Shown here piece after piece: positions 1 to 13,400 of a stretch of DNA of 64,000 nucleotides. The DNA is from Tiliqua scincoides (taxonomy: Eukaryota > Chordata > Lepidosauria > Squamata > Scincidae), in NCBI RefSeq assembly GCF_035046505.1, contig NC_089823.1, positions 36,690,388-36,754,387 of the forward strand, given 5' to 3'. The notes beneath the pieces were generated by a model. It was not told the DNA's origin. It saw only the letters and a program-made list of their open reading frames with translations, and ran no database searches. The translations under genes were made by a program, and so were the position numbers. Numbering within the stretch: position 1 is the stretch's first letter; every line of letters starts with the position of its first letter.

Positions 1-1750
1 TGGTGTCTGCATCCTCAAGCTTTCTTTTAAGTCACAGCCCTCTTTGGGTCACCAGTAGTGGATCTGTTTGTCACAGGTGAAAACACTCAAGTGGCAAGAT
101 TCTTTTCCAGGCTGGAAGACCCGAAAGCAGAGGCAATCAATGCCTTATCGAGCCCCTGGCCAGAAGGTCTCCTTTATGCCTTCCCTCCAGTTCCACTTCT
201 CTCACAAGTGCTCAGACTGATAAGGTTGTACAAGGCGTCAGTAATAATCCTAAAAGCCCCAAACTGGCCAAGAAGGCCTTGGTACCCAGATCTGCTCCAG
301 TTATCAGTTCTTTCACCATGGGAAATTCCTCATCGGGCAAACCTGCTGTCCCAGCATCCACTAGCTTATCCGCAGTTGCACAAATTCCATCTGACTGCGT
401 GGAAATTGAAAGGTTAGAACTCCAACACTTCAGTTTCTCTGAGCGAGTAATTTCTACAATGTTGTATTCTAGGCATTCTTCCACTAGACGAGTTTATAGA
501 ACCACTTGGAAGAGGTTCAGTTAATGGTGTAGAGAAAAGGGGCTTGATGCCACATCTCTGTCTGTGTCTGTTTTTCTCCATTTTCTACAGGACAGATTAG
601 AAAAGGGTCTTAAGACTTCCACCCTACTACACCAGGTGGTGCAATTCAGGGCACTTAGGAGAAGGAGGTCATCTGTCCCTGCTGATGAACCCGCATGTCA
701 AAAGGTTCCTGAAAGGGGTGGCTCTTCTAGACCCTCCCCCTATTCAGAGTCTCCACCTGGGACTTATACAAGGTTCTTACAGCTTTGTCTAGTGCTCCCA
801 TTGAGCCTCTTGCCACAATCCCTTTAAAACTTCTGTTGGTAAAGACTGCTTTCCTGGTAGCTATCACTTCTGCTCATAGAGTTTCAGAGTTGGGGGCATT
901 ATCCATCCACCCCAAACTTTGTGTTTTCCACAAGGATAGTGTGGTCCTTCGGACCGAACCATCTTTTCTACCTAGTTAATTCACTTTTTCATCATCAACA
1001 ACAGCTGGTTTTGCCATCCTTTTGCCCTAACCTTAAGCATCCCAAAGATCTTGGCATATGTTGGATGTAAGGCAGGCTATTGGATTTTACACACAGCGTA
1101 CAAAGTCTTTTAGAAAGCCTGATGCTCTATTTGTAGCTTGTCAAGGAAAGACATTAGGAAAGAAAGTGTTGCCTGTTACCCTGGCAAGATGGTTGAGAAC
1201 CTGTATCTCTATGGCCTACAAAGCCTTAGGGTTGCAAGGCCCAGAGGGTATCCTTGCTCACTCACTAAGGGGTGCAGCTACCTTGGCTGCCTTTGATGGC
1301 ATCGCTTCCTTGTTGGAGATTTGTAGAGCTGCCACATGGTCATCCCCACACATTTTCTTGAAACACTACAAAGTTAGTTCTCAAGCCTCTGTGGATGCTG
1401 CCTTCAGACGGAAAGTCCTCCAGAAGGTTATTAATGTGTAATTTTGATCCCACCCATCTTTGGAAGTACTGTTCAGGGAGATCCCATCAGTCAGGAATGC
1501 CCCCTGTCTCCATCAGGAACAGGACTTACCAAGGTAAGCCATACTCGATTTTCTCACATAAAGCAACAATGCTTGTCTGCCCATCTTTCTATACTTCCAC
1601 CTCAGTGGGAAACTGCCATGCAACAACAGCGTGACTTTTACAAAAGGAAGAAATTACTAGGTGCTTTGCCATCACATCTTTCAGCACAGGGTCGTATTTT
1701 GCAAGAGACTCCCCTAAAGCGTTCTCAGTGAGAGCAGTGATGGCTGATAG
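1..1750 (+). mobile_element. DIRS-type tyrosine-recombinase retrotransposon, fossil 3' part
   Basis: The 3' part of a DIRS-like retrotransposon that runs off the left edge of the window. About 58-420 resembles the RNase H end of a DIRS polymerase, including the motif NWPRRPWYPDL. About 450-1440 resembles a tyrosine recombinase, with the typical HSLRGAATLA box and a late HYKV segment carrying the candidate tyrosine. A short tail follows to about 1750. The copy is broken, with several breaks, and I treat it as a fossil. The right end is approximate because I cannot see a clean terminal repeat. Confidence 0.8.
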
Positions 1751-2747
1751 AAGGCAGTTTCACCTCTGCTCCTGATGTTTTCAGCTGCAAAGAGTTGGGC
1801 TGACATTCTCATTTGCTGTCAGGCAGTGAGGCCCAACAGTCCTTGCTGGTGCCCTTCACATGAACTAAATGTTCATGGTGCCTGTTGTTTAATGAGTACT
1901 GGACTAACTTTTGCTATCGATGGTGCAGAGATAATCTCCTTTCAAGGCACTTCACAGTATGCAGTGAACCCATTTATTCTTGTCCCTTTGTGCTTAGCTG
2001 AAATAAGAGTGAACGCTGCCAGCTGAGCTGCCTTGTTCATGATATGATAGTGCCTGGCAGCCTGAAGCACTTTTGCTTGACAGGATACCAAATCAAAGAA
2101 GGGCAGCTACTTGTGACATTTTCTATAGTTGCCCTACTATCATTCATAGCTGCAGCAGTGGTAGCTGGAAGAATGGTGGGAGAACAGTTCTTTTTGTAAG
2201 ATACATGGGGGTTATTTTTGGAAAACTGCTGCTGTAAAAAGTTGCTAGAATTATACAAGTTCAGTGCAAGTAGGGCTAAAAGGTCAAGATTACTGCTGAC
2301 CCAACAGTGGCTTCTTACCTTTTTGTGTCTATTGAGTATGTGTGCTCTCAACTCCATCTTATAGCTGTTTCTAAGTTATAGCTATAAAAGATTGAATAAT
2401 AAATAGCAGAGAGCCTGAAAACCTGTGTGCATACAGAAGGTGGGTGCCTATCTTCCATTTCAGCTTAAGAGGAGATTGTATATCACTCAGTAAAGCAGCT
2501 ATTGATCCAAAAGAATGTGCTCACTATTCAGGTATTGACAATTAAGGTAAGAGCTTCAAGTCTCTTTCATGACCCATTACACGCTGTGTAGCTACTTGAC
2601 CAGAGTTTCTTGCCTGCTAATTTAACTTTTTCCATCAGGGTAATATCAGGGTGTGACAGTGTATTTTAGACTGTTTCCTATGCAAAGAGGAAATGTACCT
2701 ATGATAAACCACTTTGTGACTTTTATGTTGAAAAAAGAATAAAAGTA
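1751..2747. other. intergenic stretch without recognised gene
   Basis: No gene or clear repeat family is visible between the DIRS-type fossil and the Tigger-like element. Reading frames here are short and lack recognisable domains. Confidence 0.5.
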
Positions 2748-3209
2748 CAGGGGGCCCATATCTGTGGATTCACTTATCTGCAGATTGGTTCTGTAGCACC
2801 CCTACGTGCCCTCTCCAGAGCCAAAGGAAGCTCTGCTCCCCTTTCCTTTGGAGGGTCCTCTGAGCCCAGCAGAGCCACCCATGTCCGGCTGCAGCCTCTG
2901 CCAGGCTCAGACTCAGCCTTACAGTTAAAAAAAAAAAAGGGACTTTGGTTTCTCTGTGAAATTAGAGGTGATGTTTTAAATGCCTATAAGGCTGTAAGAG
3001 ATCAGGCTGTAAGAGTCCTTTTTTAATAAGGACTCAATCTGAGCCCAGCAGAGGCTGCAGACCAATGTGCATGATCTCTGCTGGGCTCACCTCCCGAGGG
3101 TTGGCTGAGAAGAGCTCTTCTCACCTCTGAGAGGGGTGTTCGCTGGTATCCATGGTTTCAGTTAACCGCAGGGGAGTTCTGGAATCCTTGTAGATACTGG
3201 GCATGCCTG
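2748..3209. mobile_element. Tigger/mariner-like MITE with TA target duplication
   Basis: A 462-bp non-autonomous DNA element. The left end begins CAGGGGGCCCATATCTG, and the reverse complement of the right end begins CAGGCATGCCCAGTATCT. Both are flanked by TA (2746-2747 and 3210-3211). A 'tatccatgg' block near the right end resembles Tigger termini. An internal A-run lies near 2926. No transposase reading frame is visible. Confidence 0.7.
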
Positions 3210-3603
3210 TATTAATGGAAATATTGTCTTAAGAGTCCCAGCAAAGGCTGCTCCTGGTATTCCAAAACATTTGTGCTGTCTTACAGCCCCACCACCCTAT
3301 TTTTAGCAGATCAGTCTTAATACCTTAATTTTAACTCCTATTTATTATAAACTCCCCTCATCATCGCTGCTTGCACGAGAAAAATTATGAATAAGTCATC
3401 CTGAGCCATTCTTCAAGTTTCTAATACTACTCATGAAGACTAGAAACATTTCTTGAGAGGATAGGTGGCAGCAGGAGGTTACACAGACAGTGAAGCATCT
3501 GTGACTGCTAGCTATACCAATCCAGTTGTGATAGCATTCAAAACTATCAGTTTAGCAAAATGGTTGTCATTTTTAGCAAGAGTTTAATACAGTTGTCATC
3601 AGG
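3210..3603. other. intergenic stretch, nothing recognised
   Basis: AT-rich sequence without a supported gene or assignable repeat. Confidence 0.45.
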
Positions 3604-4010
3604 CTAGAAGAACATAAGTAGAGCTTTGCTGGGTGAGGCCAAGGGTACATCTAGTCTACCTTCCTGTATCTCTGTCAACCACCAGATGCTTCTGCAACCA
3701 TGCAAGACAAGAAGATATCCTGTCACCATTCCTTTGCATCTGGCATTCAGAGATAAGACTACTTCTAAAACCCAGAGGTTGTACGTAGTCATCATAACTT
3801 GCAAATTGTGATGGCCTTTTCCTCCATAAAGTTGTCCAATCCCCTTTTAAAGGCATCTAGGCCAGGCACAATCACAGCATCCTCTGGTAAGATGTTCCAC
3901 ATATTACTCACTGGCTAAGCAATTTTTTCTTTGGTCTGTTCTAACTCTCCCACCAGTCAATTTTATTAGGTGACCCCCTGGTTCTGGCATTGTGCAAAAG
4001 TGTGTGTGTG
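3604..4010 (+). repeat. interspersed repeat of the 'agaacataag...ggatcagg' family
   Basis: Diverged copy of a family also seen at 9632, 17362, 23096, 62658 and, inverted, 61690. Shared blocks are 'cttcctgtatctc', 'gcatctggcattc', 'tccaatccccttttaaagg' and 'cccctggttctgg'. It has no open frame of its own. I could not assign the family to a named class. Confidence 0.75.
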
Positions 4011-5680
4011 TGTGGGGGGGGGGGGGGACTTCTATCCCATTCATTCTGGAAGCAGCATCTCACTCAAAGCATTACATTTATTTATATAAGTTTGTATCCA
4101 TTACCAGAACAAACTGATACTATTTCACAAAAATTGCAGGGAAAATTTCACAAATGTGAACAGGCCTTTTTAGCTCACTAGCACTTTTACTAATAGTTAA
4201 ACAAAATACCAATAAGGGCAATGGAGACAATGTTGAGCACACCTATTGCTATTCTGTTCTCCCTCCCCCCCCCCAATTTTTTTTGATTACTATTAAGCCT
4301 GAGGAGTTCTAATGAACTTGAAAGCTTACTTGATATTTTGTGACATAAGGATTTTTAAATGTGTACCCTATCATGCTCTTTAGGAATGTGAGTATTGCTG
4401 TTGTGTAGTATCTTCAGTGCAGTTTACTGGGTTGTATCCTAACCTTTCACAAAACATTGTTCTGTTGGCAGGCTCTCCTACCATTCATGAAAGGAGACTT
4501 AAGACTATGCACAGATGGATGGACACTGAGTAGAAAGGGCTCCTGTTAGTACCACTCTCTGCCCCCTTGCAGGAACTCCTGCCTACAATGTGGAAATCCT
4601 TCAAAGACTAGACTATAACCTAACCTAAACATTTACAGTTTGTATGTTATAAGATGGTTTGAGAGGCTTGCTAAGAAAAGGATCCTATAAAAATATTACA
4701 GGGGGAAAGTTAAGAGACAACCTTGAACAATGAAGGTGAGACATGAGAATGGGCAAGTAGGTGCTGGTCCTTGTCATTCCTGGGTTGGCTTCTTAATGTG
4801 AGTGTTGTACTACAAAGGCACTTCCAAATTTTACATTAAACAAGGTATAGCCTTTGTTTCCAATATATACAATGTACTTTCAATTTAAAGCCAGGATTAG
4901 GAATCAAACCACATATATATTGTTACATTATGAAAAATTAAAGTTTTCATTACAGCAGGGTTTTTCACACTCAATGGAAAAAGTTTCAAACAGAACCCAG
5001 AATTAGATCATGATTGAACAAGAGGCACCTGCACAGCTCTGGTCACCACAACTAGCAACATGATGTGATATTCTGTGTTTAATGAAAATAAAATTGAGTG
5101 AGAGACATCGATTAAAGGCACATTCATATAAATTAACTATTGTCAAGTTTCAGAATTTCAGCAGGAATTTCATTATTCAGCAGGAATGTGAAAGCACGGA
5201 CAGTATGTGCACAGTAAACATTTTAGCAGTTTAATGCTTGTAAGCAAACATTATTGGAACTTGAAAGAATAAAATTCATCACCTTTCAGTCTTAAGTACC
5301 ATTTGTTGAAGGAAATGCTTCCATGTTACCACTGATTAAGCCTCTGAAAGCACTGAATCCACACACAGCTATACTTGCAAAAATCTATAGTAGCCCAGGG
5401 AATATATAAGCAAGTAATACCAGAGGAAAGCAGTAAGGAACTGTAGTTAAATCAGTGCTCCTCCTACGTGTCCCTGCTTCCGATCTTTTAGTCTCAGACA
5501 AGGCAGCTGATATAGCTCTCCAGTTCCAATTTAGACACTGTGTTATGTATTTTAAGACAATACAATTGATATACTACCAAAGTCTACAGCAGGTAGAGTT
5601 TTCTTGAATATTTCCATTACCTGATTATTATACATAACACAGACCAACACACATTTTGCTTCCTTAAATGTTACACTAAT
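4011..5680. other. intergenic or distal 3' UTR, AT-rich
   Basis: A G-run follows a (GT)n tract at 4000-4027. The rest is AT-rich with no supported gene. It may include the distal 3' UTR of ZBTB11 (minus strand), but I cannot place its end. Confidence 0.4.
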
Positions 5681-5898
5681 GGGGGGCCGATTCCAAAAAT
5701 GGCATCCGTTTTGCCCTATCACCTCTAGTTTTGGAGATATAGCCTCATTAGTGAATGGTTCAAGCAGCTTCCTCATGAGGAAGCCATGGTGTAGGCTTCC
5801 TCATGAGGAAGCTGCTTGAACCATTCACTAATGAGGCTATATCTCCAAAACTAGAGGTGATAGGGCAAAACGGATGCCATTTTTGGAATCGGCACCCC
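5681..5898. repeat. 218-bp near-perfect palindrome (105-bp arms, 8-nt loop)
   Basis: Arms 5681-5785 and 5794-5898 are reverse complements, with only one mismatch that I could find (5685 against 5894). The loop is the 8 nt at 5786-5793. The inner arm sequence cttcctcatgaggaag is itself palindromic. The stem would fold into one long hairpin in RNA or cruciform DNA. I see no clear target-site duplication. It lies about 1.5 kb downstream of the ZBTB11 stop codon, possibly inside its 3' UTR. Confidence 0.95.
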
Positions 5899-7435
5899 AA
5901 ATTCATATCAAACCACCATAAAGCTTGGGAAAAACTTTTCTGACCCTCAATTTTGTAGGCCTGTGTAATTTACAAACAGAGCAATTCTGATCTATCTATT
6001 TTGAAAACTGTCCCCTGTGGCTTGACAATGGACAAAACATACTGTATACAGTAAGCAAAGATGGTAGCTTCATTCAGTATTACAATTATGGGACATGCTT
6101 TTCTTCTTATAAGATGAAGATACTGCTTCTGTCAAGCTGTTTTGCACAGAACAGGTAACAGCTGAACTCAAAATGCAGAAATTCCTTTTGAGAGGCAAAA
6201 TAGCTACCACACTTTTCTACCACATCAGACAACTAATTCTGAGCTGTTTTGAGATTTTTGGGCAACAGCTCAGTATATATGTTTACAGATCTAAGTATTT
6301 TCCATTATGTTTTGATAAAGGACAAAACCAACTGGAAATTAGAGTGCTGTGTTGCATCTTTTTCTAATGAGCCACATATTTTCCCCAAGAACCCAAGCTG
6401 TACAACTAATTAAACAAGTTGCTAACTCTCCATCTTTATCAGATTGTGTATGATACAAAAATTATATATACCACACTAACTAAAAGTTAAGATGACATTC
6501 AATAACCACATTCAGTTTTTTATACACAATATTTTTGCACTTAAGATTTTCCTTGGTCTATAATTCTCTGAAATAACAGTATAATTTCAAAGTTTTATAT
6601 ATTAAACAAACATGTTTTACTAGTCAAGAGATGCAATCTTGAAATATTTTCCAGGTGATGCAAAAAGCAATGCAGGTGGTAAAGCAGAATTTTACAGTGA
6701 TTGATACTACTAGCCAATTTCCCTGCAAAACTGCCTGCAAATGTTCCTTTACCTTGGGGCTGCACTGTGGTTGTATCAGCACTGGAAAGTTGGGTAGGAT
6801 TGGACCCTTAGTGGGATTTGAATTACCAAAGGATAGAAAGTCATAATTGATTTCCTAGTGAAAGCTTTAATACCTTAAAAAAAGTAGCTTTATACTACCC
6901 ATATTTGCTGGCCTTAAGCACAAGAAAGGTATTTCATCAAATGTGTCAGACTGACCATCTTGTGCAATCCCAGAAGTGGCACCATGACTGTATGAATAGA
7001 TTCACAGTTTAGACCACCTGGTTTTGCATGATTTTCAAGAGCAAGTAGTGTTGAATGTCAAGATTACTGGCACAACTCTGTCATACCAACTACACCACAA
7101 GTAAAAAGCTGAACAAAAGCAACACAGTTCGAAGGGAAAAAACCAGGAATTACAACATACCTACCACCACCACACAGATTACTTTATTTTTAGATTTTGT
7201 TACTGATTACAACCAATGAAGTAGTCTTAGTACAAGCCCATGGTTACACTTTGAGTCTCTTCAATTTTACTTTTTCCATTACAGAGGATGGTATTCCATA
7301 TTCAAGAAATTCAGGCCACGGTTCTGGAACTATTGTTGAACTGAAAAAAGTTCAACCATTCAAACAGTTAATACTTTGATAACTGCATGCTGCTCCATCC
7401 AGGTCATCAGCTTCTGCATTAACAAAGATTTGTAT
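5899..7435 (-). other. ZBTB11: ZBTB11 3' UTR and flank
   Basis: Sequence directly downstream of the ZBTB11 stop codon. A candidate AATAAA (minus strand) lies at about 7183-7188, 250 bp past the stop. Whether transcripts end there or further down cannot be told from sequence. A fragment of the 'cactggaaagttgggtagg' TIR repeat sits at about 6743-6812. No other gene is visible. Confidence 0.5.
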
Positions 7436-10400
7436 TCAGTCCTGATCAGAAACATGTTCAACCTCTACTTCTACAGTCTGAATAGCTTCTGTTACTTCAG
7501 CTATTTTCTGTCCTTGTTGTTGAGCCAATACATAATTCACTACCTGCATGATACTTTGGTCAGAAAGAGTGGAAACTGTTGTACACTCTTCAGTAGCTGC
7601 AACAGCCTCAAGTGTTTCTTCAGTCACTACAACTGTCTCAACCTGTTCAGTACAAATCTCTGTTTCTTGTTCTGGTACATCAGATGTTAAAATACTGATA
7701 GCATGTTCCACTTGTGTCCCCTGATTATGAAACTGCAGCGTGTCCTTCTCCAGCATAATTTTACAAGGTACATAATCCCGGTGGAACTTGGTCATATGCT
7801 TCCTTAAGGTACGGGCATCTATGTAGGCTTCATTGCATACTGGACAAACATAAGGCCGCTCTCCAGTATGCGACCTCACATGACGCTTTAAAGAACGTGC
7901 ATCAGCCCAGGCCACTCCACAGGTCAGACATTCAAAGGGCTTAACACCTAATTTAACAAAAAAAAAAGTTGGTTAGCAACTTTTGAGAAGCTGAGCAAAA
8001 CCACGACAAGGGAAAACACTTCTACTGCAAGCTCAGATGGCTACAGTACAATATACTACTGACTCTTTTGAAAGCACATTTTCATTTATTCATACTCAAA
8101 ATAACATGTCAACCACTTTGAGAGAATGGCCTCTGACAGTTGATAGAACCTGAATCTTGGAACATGCTTTCTCCAGAGAGAGGGAGCAGAAGGTTGACAG
8201 AAACAAGGGCCAGCCTATGAAATCAACCCTTCCATTCATATGAAGGCAAGATGTATGGGAAGTATAAAGTATACTTGAGACTAGCCTGTTCCATTCCACA
8301 AGTTTATTCTAGGAAAAAGACAGCCCTGTTCAGCTTTAATTCTTTCAGTTTTAGTCTTTACACAAAATATACAATTACATTAAGCTCATTTTTACCCCAT
8401 CTGCTTACAGCAATGAAGCAAAGCTAACTGGAGCTAGTTGCCCTTAAAATGTAACATATTTAAATTTCTAAACCACATCTCATTGGTTTTTGCTGTTTTC
8501 TTTAGATATGGTGATATTTTCAAAATTAAAGCCGTCACATTTACCCTCATGGTTGTTCATGTGTCTTCTGTATTCTCTAAGCTGGGTGAATTTCCTTCCA
8601 CAGTGTTCACAAGTACGTTCCAAGTTTTGCTTTGCTCTCCCTTTCTTCCCATGAGTGGCTTTCTTGACATGCCTTCTGTACAAAGCTTTCTCATAGAATT
8701 CTTTGCCACACACATTGCACCTGGAGAAAATATGAAGATAATTTGAGATGTATACAGATGTCCTAGTAGTATGGATAATTTTTACAAGAATAGCTTCTCA
8801 AAGTGAACTTTAACTTTCCAGTCTATCAGAAGTATCAGGACAGAAAGTGTATTGCAACGACCTGTGAAAAAAATATAGTAGTAATGTAGTAGATCAGGGG
8901 TGCCCAAACCCTGGCCCTGGGGCCACTTGCGGCCCTTGAGGCCTCTCAATGCGGCCCTCAGGGAGTCCCCAGTCTCCAATGAGCCTCTGGCCCCCCCAAG
9001 ATTTGTTGGGGCCCATGCTGACCTGATGCAACTGCTCTCAGTGTGAGGGTGACTGTTAGACCTCTTGTGTGAGTTGTGGGATGAGGGCTCCCTCCACTGC
9101 TTGTTGTTTCACATCTGTGATTTAGTAGCAGCAGCAAAGGAAAGGCCATTTATAGGCCTTAAGTTATTGCAAGACTTTCATTCATTCATTCAAGTTCACC
9201 TTTAATATATTCATTTATGTAAACTTATGTAAATTTATTCAAATTTTAAATGTAAATTAATTCTTTTTTCCCCTAGCCCCCGACACAGTGTCAAGAGACG
9301 ATGTGGCCCTCCTGCCAAAAACTTTGGACACCCCTGTAGTAGATGGTTATTCAATAAAAGCATAAAGAAAAATTTTTACAAAGTAAATCAGTAAGCAAGA
9401 AAAAAGAGGTCATTTAATTCTAAGAGCTTTGCATCTCTCCCAAGGGAATCCAGAGCTAAGACTTTTCTTGAGCTGTTTATAATGGGGCAAACTGACACTG
9501 AGAATTAGAGGGAAAATAAATACAATTTTTATTTCCATTTTCCATGTCCATACTGCTCACATTTCTCAACCTTGATGAGGTCAACTTGTGGTGTTTCACA
9601 TCCCATAAACTTATAGGCTTTTCATAAACTACATAAGAACATAAAATAGTAGCCTTGCTAGATCAGAGCGAAGGTCCATCTAGAGTAGCATCCTGTTACC
9701 AACAGTGGCCCACCTGGGTAGCCCACAAACAGGTTATACAGACATACCCCTCTTCCATTCTTGCTCCCCTGCAACAGGTATTCCACACCTCCTCTTATTC
9801 AGAAGGCAGTATATGGCAATTATGATTAGCAGCCTATGACAGACTTGTCCTCCATGAATTTGTCTAGCCCTCTTAGTTTAATTATATGCTATGTGAAGGA
9901 GTACTTCCCTTTGTCCATTCTAAATCTTCTGTCAATCAGTTTCATTGGAGAGTCCTTGGTTCTAGTGTTGTGAGAGAGGAAAAAACCCTCAATATACCCT
10001 GATCATTCTGTACCCCAATTGCACTGAAATTTTAGTGAGTTTACATATCACTTTTTATATAGGAAAAAATGGGGGAACACACCAAGTAGTACCCGTTTAG
10101 AAACTGTTGTACGCACAAAAGTATCATTACACTAAGTTCCCTACATACATATAAGTTAGGGGTGCATATGTAAGTTGAAATGTCTGGTTCTTGCTAGGCC
10201 TATTCTATTGTGCCTGTGCAAAAGCACAATTGAAGGACATGCTGCATCTGCATGAAGTCACCCATAACTTGGATGTCTGTAACTGAAGGAGCCAGTGTAT
10301 TATTGATCCCATTGTTTGTTCTACATTTGTACAGTGTTGCCAAAATAATTTTTCCCCTTTGCAGGTGGTGTTACACTTGAGGCAAGAAACACATTTTCTA

Positions 10401-13400
10401 ATGTGTATCACTCTGGGTATATCTGACCACACCACCAGACTAATAAAACACACTTTTTTGTTCAGATGAGGGTTAACACACAGGATTAGCTGTATATACT
10501 TAGCTTTTACATAGTTAATTTAGGCAATCATCAGAAGATTTGCTTCAAATAAGTCTAACATCCCTTGGCTGTGACCTATAAAACCCATTTAATATATGCA
10601 ATGGTATTCCATTGTGCATGAGCAAAATTACACAATACAGACTTGACTGTGGGCCTTTACTGCTTGAGTATTTATAGTTTAGACTGTTTTACCTGTATGG
10701 ATCAGTAACAGAATGGGATTTCACATGAGAATACCAATCTTTCTTCCAACTGTAGCATTTTCCACAAAACTGACACTGGAACGGTTTCACTCCAAGATGC
10801 TTGTTCATATGCTGCCGGAGATCCCGAGATTCATAGAAACTTTTCTCGCATCTGAAACAACATAATCATACAACACATGTATGTATCTTTTGTCAAGGAA
10901 GAAAAGTGTAAAGTTATTACGGTATAGGTACATATCTGCATGCAGTCTTTTATCCCTGAAAGCAATCCTAAAAACCCTTATTGAAATTGTTCATCTCCAG
11001 TTGTTAAAGGTTGAAGCAGCCATTTCTTCCCCCATCCTCACATTCTGCTGTTGGTTCCCCCCCCCCCCCAAATATGGCTAACATTCTGTAGTTCGTAGGA
11101 CTGCTAAGCATACTCAGTTTGTAGCAGGCTGTTTTAGGGGTTTACATATTTCCCTTGAAGTTTCACTGGACTCCGAGGCTTACTTCAGAGTAAAATGACC
11201 TGAATCACAATGCAAGAGCTAGGTTCAAGTCATCTCTACCCCCTTCCCAAATTATTTTCCACATCTTCCCACTGGGCTCCATACAACTATCTTCAGAGAA
11301 AAAATGCCCTGAATCACACTGTTAGTTGCAGTACTTGTTCACTGTGTTTCCAGTCTTCCTGACTCTTCTCTCTGTTTTCAAGTTCCCTTCTGTACTCCCC
11401 TTCACACAGTCAACTTCCTAGTGTACTTCATGTCTTGCCAGATCCCGAGTAGGAAAAGAGCAAGTATTCCAATGCATTATGAAACCTCTTTTGGAATCAA
11501 GACTCCCTCTTTTAAACCCTTAAGATTCCCCAGGAAACAAAAGGGTCTGGGGCTCTCTTTTACCCCCTTGGGGGTTTTGTATTTGCAAGTTTCTTAATTT
11601 CTGCAAACCTCTTGAATTCAGTAAGTGCTCAAATGTCCCTCTTCTTTGTAACTGGTCTCTGTTTTCACTATGATCTTGTCATCATGGAAGGAGTCTTCAG
11701 AAAGAGTATTAAAAAAAACACAAGAAGCCAGCAGATTATCAATTCTGCTTAATTAAGGATAATTGTAGTAATGTTTCTCTTATGCTGCTCCCCAGCCAAG
11801 GTAAGTTTCTATAGGTCTATTGCAGCTCATAAGAAAGGCCTCGTCTAGAATAACCTGGATTAATTGCAGTACACTTTACTAGGGTAGAAATGAAGGAAGA
11901 AATAGGACTTTGCGGGTCAGGTAATAAATTACAGAATTACCACAGACCAGAAGTGCAAGTCAGAATTATTTCTTACGTGGTAAAAATTCTCTTATGTGAA
12001 CCATACTATAAAGGAAATTGAAAAGAGGATGAATGGAAACAGCAAGGTTCAAACTTATGTGAACCTCTTTATATGGATCACAGCAAAAGGGAACAAGGTC
12101 CTAAGTAATAAAGCTTGGTCATGCAAGTCAAAGTGAAATTAAGATGCAACTTGAAGAAAGTTGATTGCCAATTTCTTCAAGTAGTATTGAAAGCATTTTC
12201 TCTGTCGTACAGAAGTTTTTACTTTGTTTATTTTGGGCATCCTTCACTATAAACACGCATTTATGATCAAATAAGATCAGCAAAGCCATCTTTAATTATT
12301 TTTGAAGACTATTCATACTTACTGTGTACACTGATACCCACGAATTTCAGGTTTTGGCTGGTGTTTCTTTATGTGCTTACTAAGTCCTGAAGCTCTATGG
12401 AAAGTCTTTCCGCAGTGTGCACAAATATATTTTAATTCTCCTGATAAAGGAAGAATGGCAGTGTATTTAACACACACATTATCTTATTACGCATGAGACT
12501 AACTGCATGAAATGTAATACTGCAGAAGTATAACCACTCTTTCATAAATAATCAACACTATGCGCCTTAATGTGATTAGACAAGTTTAAAAAAAGGGTGA
12601 GTAATGGGGAGGAAGGGCCTGTTTTGCATGCAGAGAATCCTAAGTTCAATCCTGGGCATCTTCAGGTACAGCAGAGAAAAATTCCTACCTGATATAAAAC
12701 AGCTTTCTATCAATGCTGGGCTAAAGGGGAAAAAAAGCTGTTACCTGTACGATCTGAGTTTGCCTGCTGGCATGTCACAAGTCCCTTCTAACTGTTAAAA
12801 TGGGTTACTCAAAGAATTTTGAAAATCAGAAAATTCAGAGGGGATAACGATGACACAAATGACTAGTTTGTCTGGGAGAAGACTCACAAAGGGCAAGGAG
12901 AAAGGCTAAGTATTCCAAAATAAGCACAAAGTCTAAGGGACTAATGGCCAGGAGAAGAAGAGTACAGATAGAAAAAGCAAACACCGAATAAAAACAGAAA
13001 CAGGATGGGGGGGGGGTGGGAGAAAGTGTGTGGAAAAGATGAAAATATTTTGTAGTACAAGCAGAAAGGATATGAAGGCAAAAGATCTTGAAGGAAGACA
13101 AAGGGACAAAAAGAAGCAAGAAAGTGGTGAAAATGAGTGAGGAAAATGGGAATTGCAAGAAGTATCTGTACCAGGTAGGGAAAGAGACAGCATGGACTGA
13201 TGGGAAGGTCAGAGGAAGCAGAGAAGAAACAAAACAATATCAAGGAAGAATCAAGAATGAGAGCATATGGACTTGGGACACATGTATGTAGAAGAGGGGT
13301 GAGGGCAGTATGAGGTAGGATAGTTGACCAGTGGATGTAACACAGCGATTATTATTAACAGTATTTATATACCGCTTTTCAACAAAAAGTTCACAAATGT

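Noticed and set aside
12610-12680. Possible tRNA gene
   Set aside because: Only a B-box-like GTTCAATCC is visible; no cloverleaf can be folded. It is better explained as a SINE fragment.
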